Source: Nocardia wallacei
GTDB taxonomy: Bacteria; Actinomycetota; Actinomycetes; Mycobacteriales; Mycobacteriaceae
NCBI RefSeq assembly: GCF_014466955.1
Contig: NZ_AP023396.1
Span: forward strand, 3,100,001 to 3,164,000
Length of the DNA stretch: 64,000 nt
Reading direction: 5' to 3'
In this document: piece by piece, positions 24,689 through 33,576 of the stretch
Layout: every line of letters starts with the position of its first letter
Position numbering within the stretch: position 1 is the first letter of the stretch
Made by a program: the position numbers and the translations under genes
Notes under the pieces: model-generated
What the model was told of the DNA's origin: nothing
Databases searched by the model: none
What the model saw: the letters and a program-made list of their open reading frames with translations, nothing else

Positions 24689-25243
24689 ATGACCGGATTC
24701 GCACGCGACGAGCTCGAAGAGATGGTTCGCCGCTGGGAGGACGAGAACAAGCGCTGTGAGGAGCTGGGCGACTGGCGTCCGCTCGCGGAGCTGTACACCG
24801 AGGACGCCACCTACGGCTGGAACTACGGGCCCACCCAGGAGTTCATGGCGGTCGGGCGCGCGGAGATCCGGGACCTGGCCCTCGGCCAGGAGATGGACGG
24901 CCTCGAAGGGTGGACGTACCCGTACCAGGAATTCGTGATCGACGACCGCAGCGGGACGGTGATCGGCTTCTGGAAGCAGATCAACGAGAAGACCCGTGAC
25001 GACGGCCGCCCCTACATGCCGGAGGGCATCGGCGGCAGCTGGTTCCGCTACGGCGGCGACTTCCAGTGGTCGTGGCAGCGCGACTTCTTCGACTTCGGCA
25101 ACGTGTCGGCGCTGTTCATGGAGATGATCACCGCCAACGCGCTCTCGCCCGGGATGCAGAAGCGCATCGAGCGGTCGGCGTCCGGCCCGCTGCCGGGGTG
25201 GTACCGCATCGGCACCGCGCCGGTGCAGCTGTGGGATCGATGA
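24689..25243 (+). CDS. SnoaL/NTF2-like protein
   Basis: A 184-residue protein with the cone-shaped NTF2/SnoaL fold pattern: a first helix ELEEMVRRWEDEN, LAELYTEDATYGW, GRAEIRDLA and a long beta region with VIDDRSGTVIGFWKQ and WSWQRDFFDFGN. Members act as isomerases, hydratases or cyclases on polyketides and steroids, or only bind ligands. Position in the P450 operon suggests work on a hydroxylated sterol intermediate. The catalytic residues cannot be assigned. Confidence 0.78.
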   Translation: MTGFARDELEEMVRRWEDENKRCEELGDWRPLAELYTEDATYGWNYGPTQEFMAVGRAEIRDLALGQEMDGLEGWTYPYQEFVIDDRSGTVIGFWKQINEKTRDDGRPYMPEGIGGSWFRYGGDFQWSWQRDFFDFGNVSALFMEMITANALSPGMQKRIERSASGPLPGWYRIGTAPVQLWDR

Positions 25244-26484
25244 TGCCGAGCCGGTTCGCGGACCTGACGCGCGAGCAGCTCGCGGTGCTGGTGCCCGAGC
25301 TGCTGCTGTGCGGGCACCTGATCGACCGGTCGGGGATGGCGCATTCCATCGCGGCGTTCGGCCGGGACGGCATGGCGGAGATCGCGATCGAGGAATGGCA
25401 GCTCGCCAGCCCGGTGTACACCCGGCGCATGCGCGCGGCGCTGCGTATCCCCGGCGACGGCGTCGAGACGATCTTCAAGGGTCTGCAGCTGGATATCGGG
25501 GCGCCGCCGCAGTTCATGGATTTCCGCTTCCGCATCGACGACCACGATCACGGCGAGTTCTGGCTCGACCACTGCGGGGCGCTCGCCGACGTCGAGCCGA
25601 TGGGAGAGGACTTCGTGGTGGCCATGTGCCACACCATCGAGGATCCGACCTTCGACGCGACGGCGCTGGCGACCAACCCGCACGCGCAGGTGCGTCCGAT
25701 CCACCGCCCGCCGCGGCGCCCGGCGGACCGGCGGCCGGTGTGCGCGTGGACGGTGACCATCGACGCGGCGCACGAACCGCCCGCGGTGCCGGCGCACGCC
25801 CCGCTGGTGGAGAACTCCGCCGCCGCTCTGGTGGAACTCGACCCGATCGATCGGGACGAGCCGGGGAACTCCGACTACGCGGGGCCCCTGTTGAGCGATA
25901 TCCGCTTCGCCGACTTCTCGCGGTCGGCCCTGGTGCGCATGGCCGACGAGGTCTGCCTGCAACAGCATCTGCTGACGCTCGGATTCCTGATCGCGGTGCG
26001 GGAACGCGGCGGCGAGGAGCGGGCCCGGGAGATCGGGCGCAAGCAGTTCACCGGCATCGCCGGGCTCACCGCCGAGCGGATCCGCAAGGCGCTGGGGCTC
26101 GGCGACGATCTCGCGGCGCTGGTACAGGTGCTGCGCCTGCATCCGGCGTGGAATCCCGCGAAGTACGCCGGGGTGGAGATCGCTCCGGACGGTGACGGCG
26201 TGGTGCTGCGCCTGGACCGCACCTGCGGTGGCGTCACCGACGGCGCGTGGCCCGCGCTCGTCGAGCCCGAGCACCTCGAGCCCGTCGACGCGATGATCCG
26301 CGGGGTGAACCCGCGGTTCCGGTCGCGGGTCCGCGCCGCCGACGACACCACCCTGACCATCGAGATCACCACCGCCGCAGCGCCTTTCAAGGAGGCCCCG
26401 GAGGTCGCCGTCACGCGTTTCAGCACCGGCGCGGACTTCGCCTTCGCCGACCGCGGCATCCCGCTGCCGCTGTCCGTCGTGTAA
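25240..26484 (+). CDS. Uncharacterised protein with an internal domain duplication
   Basis: A 414-residue protein of unknown function. Two halves can be laid on each other: FADLTREQL..IAIEEWQLASPVYTRRMRAAL..WLDHCGAL (about residues 4-125) and FADFSRSAL..IGRKQFTGIAGLTAERIRKAL..LDRTCGGV (about 224-330). The pattern (helical start, then a beta part ending with a Cys) recalls L-2-amino-thiazoline-4-carboxylate hydrolase-like proteins, but this is weak. HDHGEFWLDHCG is a possible metal site in the first half only. Two adjacent ATGs open the gene and overlap the stop of the SnoaL gene. The conserved position between P450s and a ligase suggests a role on a CoA- or sterol-linked substrate. Confidence 0.75.
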   Translation: MMPSRFADLTREQLAVLVPELLLCGHLIDRSGMAHSIAAFGRDGMAEIAIEEWQLASPVYTRRMRAALRIPGDGVETIFKGLQLDIGAPPQFMDFRFRIDDHDHGEFWLDHCGALADVEPMGEDFVVAMCHTIEDPTFDATALATNPHAQVRPIHRPPRRPADRRPVCAWTVTIDAAHEPPAVPAHAPLVENSAAALVELDPIDRDEPGNSDYAGPLLSDIRFADFSRSALVRMADEVCLQQHLLTLGFLIAVRERGGEERAREIGRKQFTGIAGLTAERIRKALGLGDDLAALVQVLRLHPAWNPAKYAGVEIAPDGDGVVLRLDRTCGGVTDGAWPALVEPEHLEPVDAMIRGVNPRFRSRVRAADDTTLTIEITTAAAPFKEAPEVAVTRFSTGADFAFADRGIPLPLSVV

Positions 26485-26508
26485 TCACCACCGAGAGAGC
26501 CGAACACC

Positions 26509-28149
26509 ATGCCGAACAATTTCGCCGACCTGTTCGAGCACGCCGTCGACGCGATGCCCGACCGGGTCGCGCTCATCCAGGGTCCGCGCCGGCTCACCTT
26601 CGCGGAACTGGACGCTCGCGCCGGTCGGCTGGCGCGCTACCTCACCTCGATCGGGGCGGGCGCCGGAACGCACATCGGGTTCCAGATGCACAACTCCCTC
26701 GAGACGATGGAGACGCTGATCGCCTGCTTCAAGGTGCGGGCGGTGCCGATCAACATCAACTACCGCTACGGCGCGGAGGAGTTGCGCTACGTCTACGACA
26801 ACGCCGACCTGGAGGTGCTGGTCCACCACCGCTGCTATGCCCCGGTGATCGAACAGGTGCGGCCGCTGGTGCCCGGGTTGCGGCACGCGCTGGTCGCCGA
26901 GGACGATCAGGACTCCGGCGCCGAGAGCAGCTCCGTGCCGTACGAACAAGCGCTGCAAGGCTTCTCGCCGGATCGCGAGCCGATCGAGCGCAGCGCCGAC
27001 GACCTGTTCATGATGTACACCGGCGGCACCACCGGCCTGCCCAAGGGCGTGATGTGGCGGCAGGAGGACATGTGGCGGGTGCTCGGCGGCGGCATCGACT
27101 TCTACACCGGTGAGCCGGTCGCCGACGAGTACCAGCAGTCCCGGGTGGGCGCGCAGAACCCGGCGATGACGTGGCTGATCCTGCCGCCGCTGATCCACGC
27201 CTCCGCCATGATGCCCACCTTCAACGCGCTGTGGTCGGGCAACGCGACGATCTTCCTGTCCGCCTTCGACCCGGCAGAGGTGTGGCGGACGGTGGCCCGC
27301 GAACGCCCGCAGGTGCTGGTGCTCACCGGCGACGCCATGGCCCGCCCGCTGCTCGACGCGCTGCGCGCCGAGCCGGTGGACACCTCGTCGCTCATGGTCG
27401 TCGCCTCGGGCGCGGCGCTGCTGTCGCAGCCGGTGAAGAACGAACTGCTGGAGCTGTTTCCGCAGGCGCTGGTGTCGGACTCCATCGGCTCCTCCGAAAC
27501 CGGTTTCGGCGGTATGGGTTTCGCGCAGAAGGACGACGATCCCGCGCGCGGTCCGCGCGTGCAGATCGGCCGGGGCGCGGTGGTCGTCGACGACGAGGCG
27601 CGTCCCGTGGCGCCGGGCGGCGAGGGCTGGCTGGCCAAGACCGGCTCGGTCCCGATCGGCTACTACAAGGATCCGGCCAAGACCGACAAGTTGTTCCGCA
27701 CCGTCGACGGCAACCGTGTGGTGGTCACCGACGACCGCGCCCGGGTCGAGGAGGACGGCTCGATCACCCTGATCGGCCGCGGCAACATGGTGATCAACAC
27801 CGGCGGCGAGAAGGTCTTCGTCGAAGAGGTGGAGGCCGTGGTCAAGGCGCACGAGTCGATCTACGACGCCGTGGTGATCGGTGTGCCGCACGATCGCTGG
27901 GGCCATCAGGTCGCCGCCGTGGTCTCCGCGCACGCCGCGGGCGCTGTCGACTTCGCCGCGCTGGAACGGCACGTGCGGGCCCATCTGGCCGGATACAAAC
28001 TGCCCCGGCGCATCTGGGTGACCGACGCGGTCACCCGCACCCCCAGCGGAAAGCCCGACTACCGAGCGGCCAAGGCCTATGCGGAAGCCCGGGAACCGGA
28101 CCATGTCGTCAGTGCTTCGCAGCGACGCGGACGCGAGGAGGAAAAGTGA
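26509..28149 (+). CDS. Acyl-CoA ligase, FadD19/FadD17-like
   Basis: A 546-residue ANL ligase. The motifs are MYTGGTTGLPKGVMWRQEDM, ININYRYGAEELRY, DSIGSSETGFGG, the hinge GRGNMVINTGGEKVF and the Lys in TPSGKPDYR. The GVMWRQEDM version is typical of the steroid side-chain ligases (FadD17/FadD19 group). With the CYP125-like enzyme behind it the pair would make a C26 acid and then its CoA thioester. This is pathway inference from known cholesterol catabolism. Confidence 0.88.
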   Translation: MPNNFADLFEHAVDAMPDRVALIQGPRRLTFAELDARAGRLARYLTSIGAGAGTHIGFQMHNSLETMETLIACFKVRAVPININYRYGAEELRYVYDNADLEVLVHHRCYAPVIEQVRPLVPGLRHALVAEDDQDSGAESSSVPYEQALQGFSPDREPIERSADDLFMMYTGGTTGLPKGVMWRQEDMWRVLGGGIDFYTGEPVADEYQQSRVGAQNPAMTWLILPPLIHASAMMPTFNALWSGNATIFLSAFDPAEVWRTVARERPQVLVLTGDAMARPLLDALRAEPVDTSSLMVVASGAALLSQPVKNELLELFPQALVSDSIGSSETGFGGMGFAQKDDDPARGPRVQIGRGAVVVDDEARPVAPGGEGWLAKTGSVPIGYYKDPAKTDKLFRTVDGNRVVVTDDRARVEEDGSITLIGRGNMVINTGGEKVFVEEVEAVVKAHESIYDAVVIGVPHDRWGHQVAAVVSAHAAGAVDFAALERHVRAHLAGYKLPRRIWVTDAVTRTPSGKPDYRAAKAYAEAREPDHVVSASQRRGREEEK

Positions 28150-29372
28150 CAGCCCCGTCGATACCGAGCGGATTCGATTTCACCGACCCGGGACTGTGGG
28201 AAACCCGCAGTCCCGTCGCGGAATTCGCGGAACTGCGGCGCACGGCGCCGGTATGGTGGAACGCCCAGACCCCCGAGCAGGCCGCGCCGTTCGAGGACGG
28301 CGGGTACTGGGTGGTGAGCCGGCACGAGGACATCAAGGAGATCTCGCGCCGGGTGGACGTGTACTCCTCCGAGCAGAAGGGGTCGATCATCCGGCTGCCC
28401 GGCTTCGCGACCCCCGAGCAGCTGGCGGGCACGAGCGCGCTGCTGGTCAACATGGATCCGCCGAAGCACAGCAAGATCCGCCGGATCGTCTCCAAGGGCT
28501 TCACACCCCGGGCGGTGGAGAGTCTGCGGGCGGCGCTGACCGAGCGTGCCGAGCGAATCGTGCACGCGGCCAAGGCGTCCGGAAGTGGCGACTTCGTCGA
28601 GCAGGTGGCGTGCGAGCTGCCGCTGCAGGCGATCGCGGAGCTGCTGGGCGTGCCGCAGGATGACCGGCACAAGCTGTTCGACTGGTCGAACCAGATGCTC
28701 AACTACGACGACCCGGAATACGGCGACCCGGTGACCGCCTCCGCCGAGATCCTCGGCTACGCCTGGAACATGGCCGAACGGCGGCGCGCGCAGCCCACCG
28801 ACGACATCGTCAGCCAGCTGGTGAGCGCCGACATCGACGGCGAGGCACTGGGTTCCGACGAATTCGGGTTCTTCGTGATCCTGCTGTCGGTGGCGGGCAA
28901 CGAGACCACCCGCAACGCCATCACGCACGGCATGAAGGCGTTCGTGGACCACCCGGAGCAGTGGGAGCTGTACCGGGAGCAGCGGCCGCGCACCGCGCCG
29001 GACGAGATCGTGCGCTGGGCGACACCGGTGACGGCGTTCCAGCGCACCGCGACCGAGGACACCGAACTGGGCGGGCAGCACATCCGCGCGGGGGAGCGGC
29101 TCGGATTGTTCTACAGCTCCGCCAATTTCGACGAGGCGGCGTTCGACGCGCCCTTCACCTTCGACGTGCTGCGCGACCCGAACCCGCATCTGGGCTTCGG
29201 CGGCACCGGCGCGCACTTCTGCGTGGGCGCCAACCTGGCCCGGCTGGAGATCGACCTGATGTTCAACGCCATCGCCGATGCCATGCCGAACCTGCGGCAG
29301 GTGTCGGATCCGGTGCGGCTGCGCTCGGGCTGGATCAACGGGGTCAAGCACTGGCAGGTCGCCTACCACTGA
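28146..29372 (+). CDS. cyp125: CYP125-like steroid C26-monooxygenase
   Basis: A 408-residue P450 strongly like CYP125A1 of Mycobacterium tuberculosis: PSGFDFTDPGLWETRSPVAE at the start, GDFVEQVACELPLQAIAELL, AGNETTRNAITHGM in the I helix, ADEIVRWATPVTAFQRTA-like K-helix region, and Cys359 in FGGTGAHFCVGANLA. RSGWINGVKHWQV at the end is also a family mark. CYP125 oxidises the terminal methyl of cholesterol to the C26 alcohol, aldehyde and acid. The GTG start overlaps the ligase stop. It is the last gene of the operon. Confidence 0.9.
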   Translation: MTAPSIPSGFDFTDPGLWETRSPVAEFAELRRTAPVWWNAQTPEQAAPFEDGGYWVVSRHEDIKEISRRVDVYSSEQKGSIIRLPGFATPEQLAGTSALLVNMDPPKHSKIRRIVSKGFTPRAVESLRAALTERAERIVHAAKASGSGDFVEQVACELPLQAIAELLGVPQDDRHKLFDWSNQMLNYDDPEYGDPVTASAEILGYAWNMAERRRAQPTDDIVSQLVSADIDGEALGSDEFGFFVILLSVAGNETTRNAITHGMKAFVDHPEQWELYREQRPRTAPDEIVRWATPVTAFQRTATEDTELGGQHIRAGERLGLFYSSANFDEAAFDAPFTFDVLRDPNPHLGFGGTGAHFCVGANLARLEIDLMFNAIADAMPNLRQVSDPVRLRSGWINGVKHWQVAYH

Positions 29373-29382
29373 TCCATCGCAC

Positions 29383-29425
29383 GCGACGGGGCGGGGATCC
29401 GGAATCCGGATCACCGCCCCGTCGC
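29383..29425. terminator. Stem-loop terminator between convergent genes
   Basis: GCGACGGGGCGG pairs with CCGCCCCGTCGC; after one mismatch, GATCCGG/CCGGATC continues the stem. It ends the CYP125 operon and, from the other side, the cyp51 operon. Confidence 0.8.
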
Positions 29426-29435
29426 CTTCCCGCCG

Positions 29436-30266
29436 CTACTTGCGTTGCAGCCGTTCGTCGTACGCGCGGCGCGCGTCCCGGTCGACCTCGTCGGTGAAGA
29501 TGCGATCGACGCCGAGCCGCCGCGCGAAGAACTCGCCGATCGGACGCGGGGTGAGGTCGTTGAACACCGCGAGCACCCCCGCCAGCCGGGTGACGGTGAC
29601 CCGGCGGCGGGGACGGACGATCAGATCGGCGACGGCCCGCGCCACGTCGCCGGGTTCGGCGAGCAGCCCCATCGGCGCACGGGTGCCCGCGATCAGCTCG
29701 GTGCGGGTGAACGTCGGCAGCACCGCCGAGAACCGCACGCCGCTGCCGCGGTGCTCCAGCCGCAGCACATCGGTGAACCCGAGGACGGCCTGCTTGCTGG
29801 CGCAGTAGGTCGCCATGCCCGGCGTCGGATTGGTCCCGGCCAGCGAGGCGACATTGATGATGTGGCCGCGCCCGCGGTCCAGCATGCCGGGCAGCGCCAG
29901 CTTGGTGCCGAGCAGCACGCCGTACACATTGATGTCGAGGATGCGCCGGGTGATCGCGTCCTGCTCGGCGGTGAATCGGCCCACCGGCATGATGCCCGCG
30001 TTGTTGACCAGGACGTCGAGCGGTCCGGCGGCCGCCCGCGCGGCGTCGAGGAAGGCGCGGAACGACTCCGGATCGGTGACATCCAGGGGCAGCGCGGCGG
30101 TGAGCGCGAGTTCGGCGCCCGTCGCGGCCGCCGCCTCCGCGTCGATATCGCCGATGACCACGCGCGCACCGGCCTCCGCGAGGACACCGGCGATGGCGCG
30201 GCCGATGCCGCGCGCCCCGCCGGTGACCGCCACGACCCGGCCCGCGAGACCGGCTCGCCCGCTCAT
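29436..30266 (-). CDS. SDR-family oxidoreductase (cyp51 operon)
   Basis: A 276-residue SDR: VTGGARGIGRAIAGVLAEAGA, VIGDIDAE (NAD-type Asp), LVNNAGIMPVG, Ser in NVASLAGTNPTPG, YCASKQAV. The extended C terminus (DLTPRPIGEFFARRLGVDRIF) suits SDRs that act on bulky lipids. The ATG overlaps the CYP51 stop, so both are made together. In mycobacteria an SDR (Rv0765c) likewise neighbours cyp51. A role in oxidising or reducing a sterol intermediate is likely. Confidence 0.87.
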   Translation of the reverse strand: MSGRAGLAGRVVAVTGGARGIGRAIAGVLAEAGARVVIGDIDAEAAAATGAELALTAALPLDVTDPESFRAFLDAARAAAGPLDVLVNNAGIMPVGRFTAEQDAITRRILDINVYGVLLGTKLALPGMLDRGRGHIINVASLAGTNPTPGMATYCASKQAVLGFTDVLRLEHRGSGVRFSAVLPTFTRTELIAGTRAPMGLLAEPGDVARAVADLIVRPRRRVTVTRLAGVLAVFNDLTPRPIGEFFARRLGVDRIFTDEVDRDARRAYDERLQRK

Positions 30267-31615
30267 CGCACCCGCCGCCGGAAGCGCACGGCGCACGGCT
30301 GCCGCAACTGCACGACCATCTTGGAGTGGTCGTTGCGGTAGCTGTCGGAGGGTTGTGCCATCTCGAACTCCCAGTCCCGCAACAGAATCGAGAAGATCGC
30401 CTTGAGTTGCATGAGCGCGAAGGCCGCGCCGACGCAGCGGTGCCGCCCCGCGCCGAACGGGATCCAGGTCCAGCGGTTGATCAGGTCGGCCTGGTTCGGA
30501 TCGATGTAGCGGCCCGGGTCGAAGCGGTCGGGCTCCGGGAAGTCCTCGGGGCTGCGGTTGGACACCGCGGGCGTGGCCGCCACGAGATCGCCCGGCGTGA
30601 TGCGGTTTCCGCACACCTCGAATTCGCCGCGGGCCACCCGCATGAGGATGATCAGCGGCGGATGCAGCCGCAGCACCTCCTTGAGCACCGCCTCCAGATG
30701 CGGAATCTGGCGCAGCGCATGGAAACTGACGTCCTTGCCGTCGGCGTAGAGCTCGTCGAGTTCGGTCACCACCCGCGCCAGCTGGTCGGGATGGCGGAGC
30801 AGTTCGATGACCGTCCACGCCGCGGTGCCCGAGGTGGTGTGGTGCCCGGCGAACATCATCGAGATGAAGATGCCGGTGATCTCGCTGGCCGAGAAACGCG
30901 GGTTGCCCTGCTCGTCGCGGATCGACACCAGCACGTCGAGCATGTCCCGATCGTCCTTGCCCTGCGGAGGGTTGGCGATGCGGCCGTTCATGATCCCCTG
31001 CACCAGGTCGACCAGTTCGGCGCGGGCCTCGTCGCGGCGGCGGAAACTGTCGATGGGAGCGTACGGGTCGACATAGCACAGCGCGTCGGTGCCCTGCTCC
31101 AGCTCGTGGTACAGGTGGGCGAACCGCTCGTCGAGTTCGTCGCGGAACTTCGTGCCGATCAGGCATGCCGAGGAGGTGTAGATGGTCAGCTCGGCGAAGA
31201 ACTCCAGCAGGTCGATCTCGCCGCTGTCACCCCACCGCGCCAGCATCCGATCCACTTCGCGCGCAATGGTTTCCGCGTGCCCACGCATGTGCTCACCGCG
31301 CAGCGCCTGATTGTGCAGCATCTCCTTGCGGCGTTCGGGACTGGCGTCGAACACCACGCCCTCGCCGAAGATCGGCTTCATGAAGGGGTAGGCGGCGCCC
31401 TGGTCGAGATCCTCGTCGGCGGCGCGGAAGAAGAACTCGTTGGCCTCCGAGCCCGACAGCAGGATCACGTCCTTGTCGGCCAGGCGGAACGAACCGACGT
31501 CGCCGCACTCCGCCCGCACCCGGCGCATCAGCGCGATCGGATCGGTGCGGAATTCCTCGAGATGCCCGTGTTCGTGTTCGTCCCCGGAGACCTGCCGCGG
31601 CTTCACCAACGTCAT
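30263..31615 (-). CDS. cyp51: Sterol 14-alpha-demethylase CYP51
   Basis: A 450-residue P450 nearly matching bacterial CYP51 along its length: DEHGHLEEFRTDPIALMRRV, SGSEANEFFFRA, YPFMKPIFGEGVVFDASPER, FAGHHTTSGTAAW (I helix), LKEVLRLHPPLI (K helix) and Cys394 in PFGAGRHRCVGAAFA, the same number as in the M. tuberculosis enzyme. It removes the 14-alpha-methyl of sterols such as obtusifoliol or lanosterol in vitro; the natural role in actinomycetes is unsettled. GGAGGA precedes the ATG. It is controlled by the operator at 31652 and has no ferredoxin gene next to it, unlike in mycobacteria. Confidence 0.96.
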   Translation of the reverse strand: MTLVKPRQVSGDEHEHGHLEEFRTDPIALMRRVRAECGDVGSFRLADKDVILLSGSEANEFFFRAADEDLDQGAAYPFMKPIFGEGVVFDASPERRKEMLHNQALRGEHMRGHAETIAREVDRMLARWGDSGEIDLLEFFAELTIYTSSACLIGTKFRDELDERFAHLYHELEQGTDALCYVDPYAPIDSFRRRDEARAELVDLVQGIMNGRIANPPQGKDDRDMLDVLVSIRDEQGNPRFSASEITGIFISMMFAGHHTTSGTAAWTVIELLRHPDQLARVVTELDELYADGKDVSFHALRQIPHLEAVLKEVLRLHPPLIILMRVARGEFEVCGNRITPGDLVAATPAVSNRSPEDFPEPDRFDPGRYIDPNQADLINRWTWIPFGAGRHRCVGAAFALMQLKAIFSILLRDWEFEMAQPSDSYRNDHSKMVVQLRQPCAVRFRRRVR

Positions 31616-31651
31616 CGCCAATCCTCCCGATGATTCGATCCAGACAGTGAC

Positions 31652-31667
31652 CTGGACATATGTCTGG
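31652..31667. promoter_or_regulatory. GGACA-NN-TGTCC operator (copy 4), cyp51 promoter
   Basis: CTGGACA-TA-TGTCTGG with a perfect 10-base palindromic core GACATATGTC, 36 bases before the CYP51 ATG. A second half, CAGACAGTGACC, lies directly beside it. Confidence 0.65.
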
Positions 31668-31854
31668 ACGGTACTACGCCGAGGCGCGGCGGGCAAGGTC
31701 GAGGCGGTCGGTCGAACCAGCCGCCACCGCCGGAGCGGCGTTGTGCCAAAGGTGTTCCGGCGGGTTTCGATCGGGGTGACCCTAATCCTGGCCCCAGGAC
31801 GGCTCGGGTGGTTTCGTCGGGTCGATTGTCAGGTGCGAGTGAAAGGTCCCCGGT

Positions 31855-32796
31855 ATGCCCGTCGACAACGCAGCCGACGCCCGGACCACCGTGCGGGTGG
31901 TCAAGCTCGGTACTCACCTCGGCGCGCGGATCGAGGGCGTCCGGCTCGGCGGTGACCTGGACGCGGACACCGTCGCCACCCTCCGCGCGGCGCTCGACGA
32001 GCACAAGGTGATCTTCTTCCGCGACCAGCACCACCTGACCGAGGACGGCCAGTACGAATTCGCGGAACTGCTCGGCACACCGACCATCCCGCACCCGACC
32101 GTCCGGTCGGCCGGGGTGAAGAGCCTGGCCATCGACTCGCACCAGGGGCGGTCGAACAGCTGGCACACCGACGTCACCTTCGTCGACCGGGTGCCGAAGG
32201 CGTCGATCCTGCGCGCGGTCACGCTGCCCAGCTACGGCGGCTCGACCACCTGGGCCTCCACCGTCGCCGCCTACAACTCGCTGCCCGAACCGCTCCAGCG
32301 GCTGGCCGAGAGCTTGCGCGCCAGGCATACCAACCGGTACGACTACGCCGCGACCGCCGAGGACAATCACCGCGGCGAGACCGTCGCGGCCTACCGCGGC
32401 GAGTTCGAGTCCACCTATTACGAGACCGAACATCCCGTGGTCGAGGTGCATCCGGAGACCGGCGAACGCGCGCTGCTGCTGGGCAATTTCGTGCAGCGGA
32501 TCGTCGGCCTGCCCGCCGACGAGTCGCAGGCGTTGTTCCGGCTCTTCCAGGATCGGGTGACCCGGCTCGAGCACACCACCCGCTGGGACTGGTCGCTCGG
32601 CGACGTCGCCATCTGGGACAACCGCGCCACCCAGCACTACGCCATCGACGACTACGACGGCACCGAACACCGCAGGCTCACCCGTATCACCCTCGCCGGG
32701 GAGATCCCTGTCGGTGTCGACGGCCGGCGCAGCACGGTGATCGCCGGGAACGCCGAGCACTACTCCGCCCCCGTCCCGCCCGCACGAGCCGCCTAG
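31855..32796 (+). CDS. TauD/AtsK-type Fe(II)/2-oxoglutarate dioxygenase (alkylsulfatase-like)
   Basis: A 313-residue dioxygenase. The iron-binding HxD is in SWHTDVTF and the distal His in [10 protein letters not shown], with the 2-oxoglutarate Arg in HRRLTRITL. Stretches such as [28 protein letters not shown] and RHTNRYDY resemble AtsK and mycobacterial Rv3406, which release sulfate from alkyl sulfate esters. The residues fit that reaction best, though taurine-type substrates are possible. AAAGG lies eight bases before the ATG. It stands alone, divergent from cyp51. Confidence 0.88.
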   Translation: MPVDNAADARTTVRVVKLGTHLGARIEGVRLGGDLDADTVATLRAALDEHKVIFFRDQHHLTEDGQYEFAELLGTPTIPHPTVRSAGVKSLAIDSHQGRSNSWHTDVTFVDRVPKASILRAVTLPSYGGSTTWASTVAAYNSLPEPLQRLAESLRARHTNRYDYAATAEDNHRGETVAAYRGEFESTYYETEHPVVEVHPETGERALLLGNFVQRIVGLPADESQALFRLFQDRVTRLEHTTRWDWSLGDVAIWDNRATQHYAIDDYDGTEHRRLTRITLAGEIPVGVDGRRSTVIAGNAEHYSAPVPPARAA

Positions 32797-32931
32797 GGCC
32801 GCCCGGATATCCGGCCTCGCCGCGCGTAATCCGAAGCGGACCGCGCGGCGTCGATTACCCTGTGACGACTTCCGTCCAGGACCACGCACCAGGCAGGAAC
32901 CGGCAGATGTTCGGCTGACGAGGGGAATCCC

Positions 32932-33576
32932 GTGGATTTATGGAGCTATGTCCGAGGGCGGGGCGGCACTTTGGCCTTCCTCACCTATCAGCATGCCTCC
33001 CTGGCCTTTCAGACGGTACTCGTCGGCACCGTCGTCGCGGTGCTCATCGCGGTGGCGGTGTACCGGACGCCGCTGCTGGCCCAGCTCTCGCTGACCTCGA
33101 GCCGGGTCGCGCTGACCATCCCGTCGCTGGCGCTGCTGGCGCTGCTGCTGGTCCCGTTCGGGCTCGGGGTGGTGCCCTCGTTCGTGATGCTGGCGTTCTT
33201 CGCGGCGCTGCCGGTGATCGGCAACGCCATCGTAGGGCTGCGGTCGGTCCCGGCCTCGGTGGTGGAATCCGCCCGCGGCATCGGCTTTTCGCGCTGGCGG
33301 ATCCTGCTGACCGTCGAGCTGCCGATCGCCTGGCCGGTGATCCTGACCGGCATCCGGGTCTCCACCCAGATGATCGTGGGCGTCGCCGCCATCGTCGCCT
33401 ACGTCCTCGGACCCGGCCTGGGCTCGCTGATCTTCAACGGCCTGTCCCGCCTCGGCGGCGCGAACGCCCTCGAAATGGCGCTCACCGGCACCATTCTCAT
33501 CGTCGTCATCGCGCTGGTGTTCGACGCGCTGCTCGTCCTGCTCGGACGCCTGACGATCGCGAAGGGACTGTCATGA
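32932..33576 (+). CDS. Osmoprotectant ABC transporter, permease 1 (OpuCB/ProW type)
   Basis: A 214-residue membrane protein with about five membrane segments and the EAA-like loop ESARGIGFSRWRILLTVELPIAWPVILTGIR, which contacts the ATPase. It has the length and look of the small permeases of betaine/choline/carnitine importers. The GTG start follows GAGGGG. It overlaps the ATPase gene (ATGA), and four genes form one operon. Confidence 0.9.
   Translation: MDLWSYVRGRGGTLAFLTYQHASLAFQTVLVGTVVAVLIAVAVYRTPLLAQLSLTSSRVALTIPSLALLALLLVPFGLGVVPSFVMLAFFAALPVIGNAIVGLRSVPASVVESARGIGFSRWRILLTVELPIAWPVILTGIRVSTQMIVGVAAIVAYVLGPGLGSLIFNGLSRLGGANALEMALTGTILIVVIALVFDALLVLLGRLTIAKGLS

Noticed and set aside
32803-32814. 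Palindrome CCGGATATCCGG after the dioxygenase gene as a terminator
   Set aside because: Only a 12-base self-complementary stretch without a loop or T tract; too weak to call.
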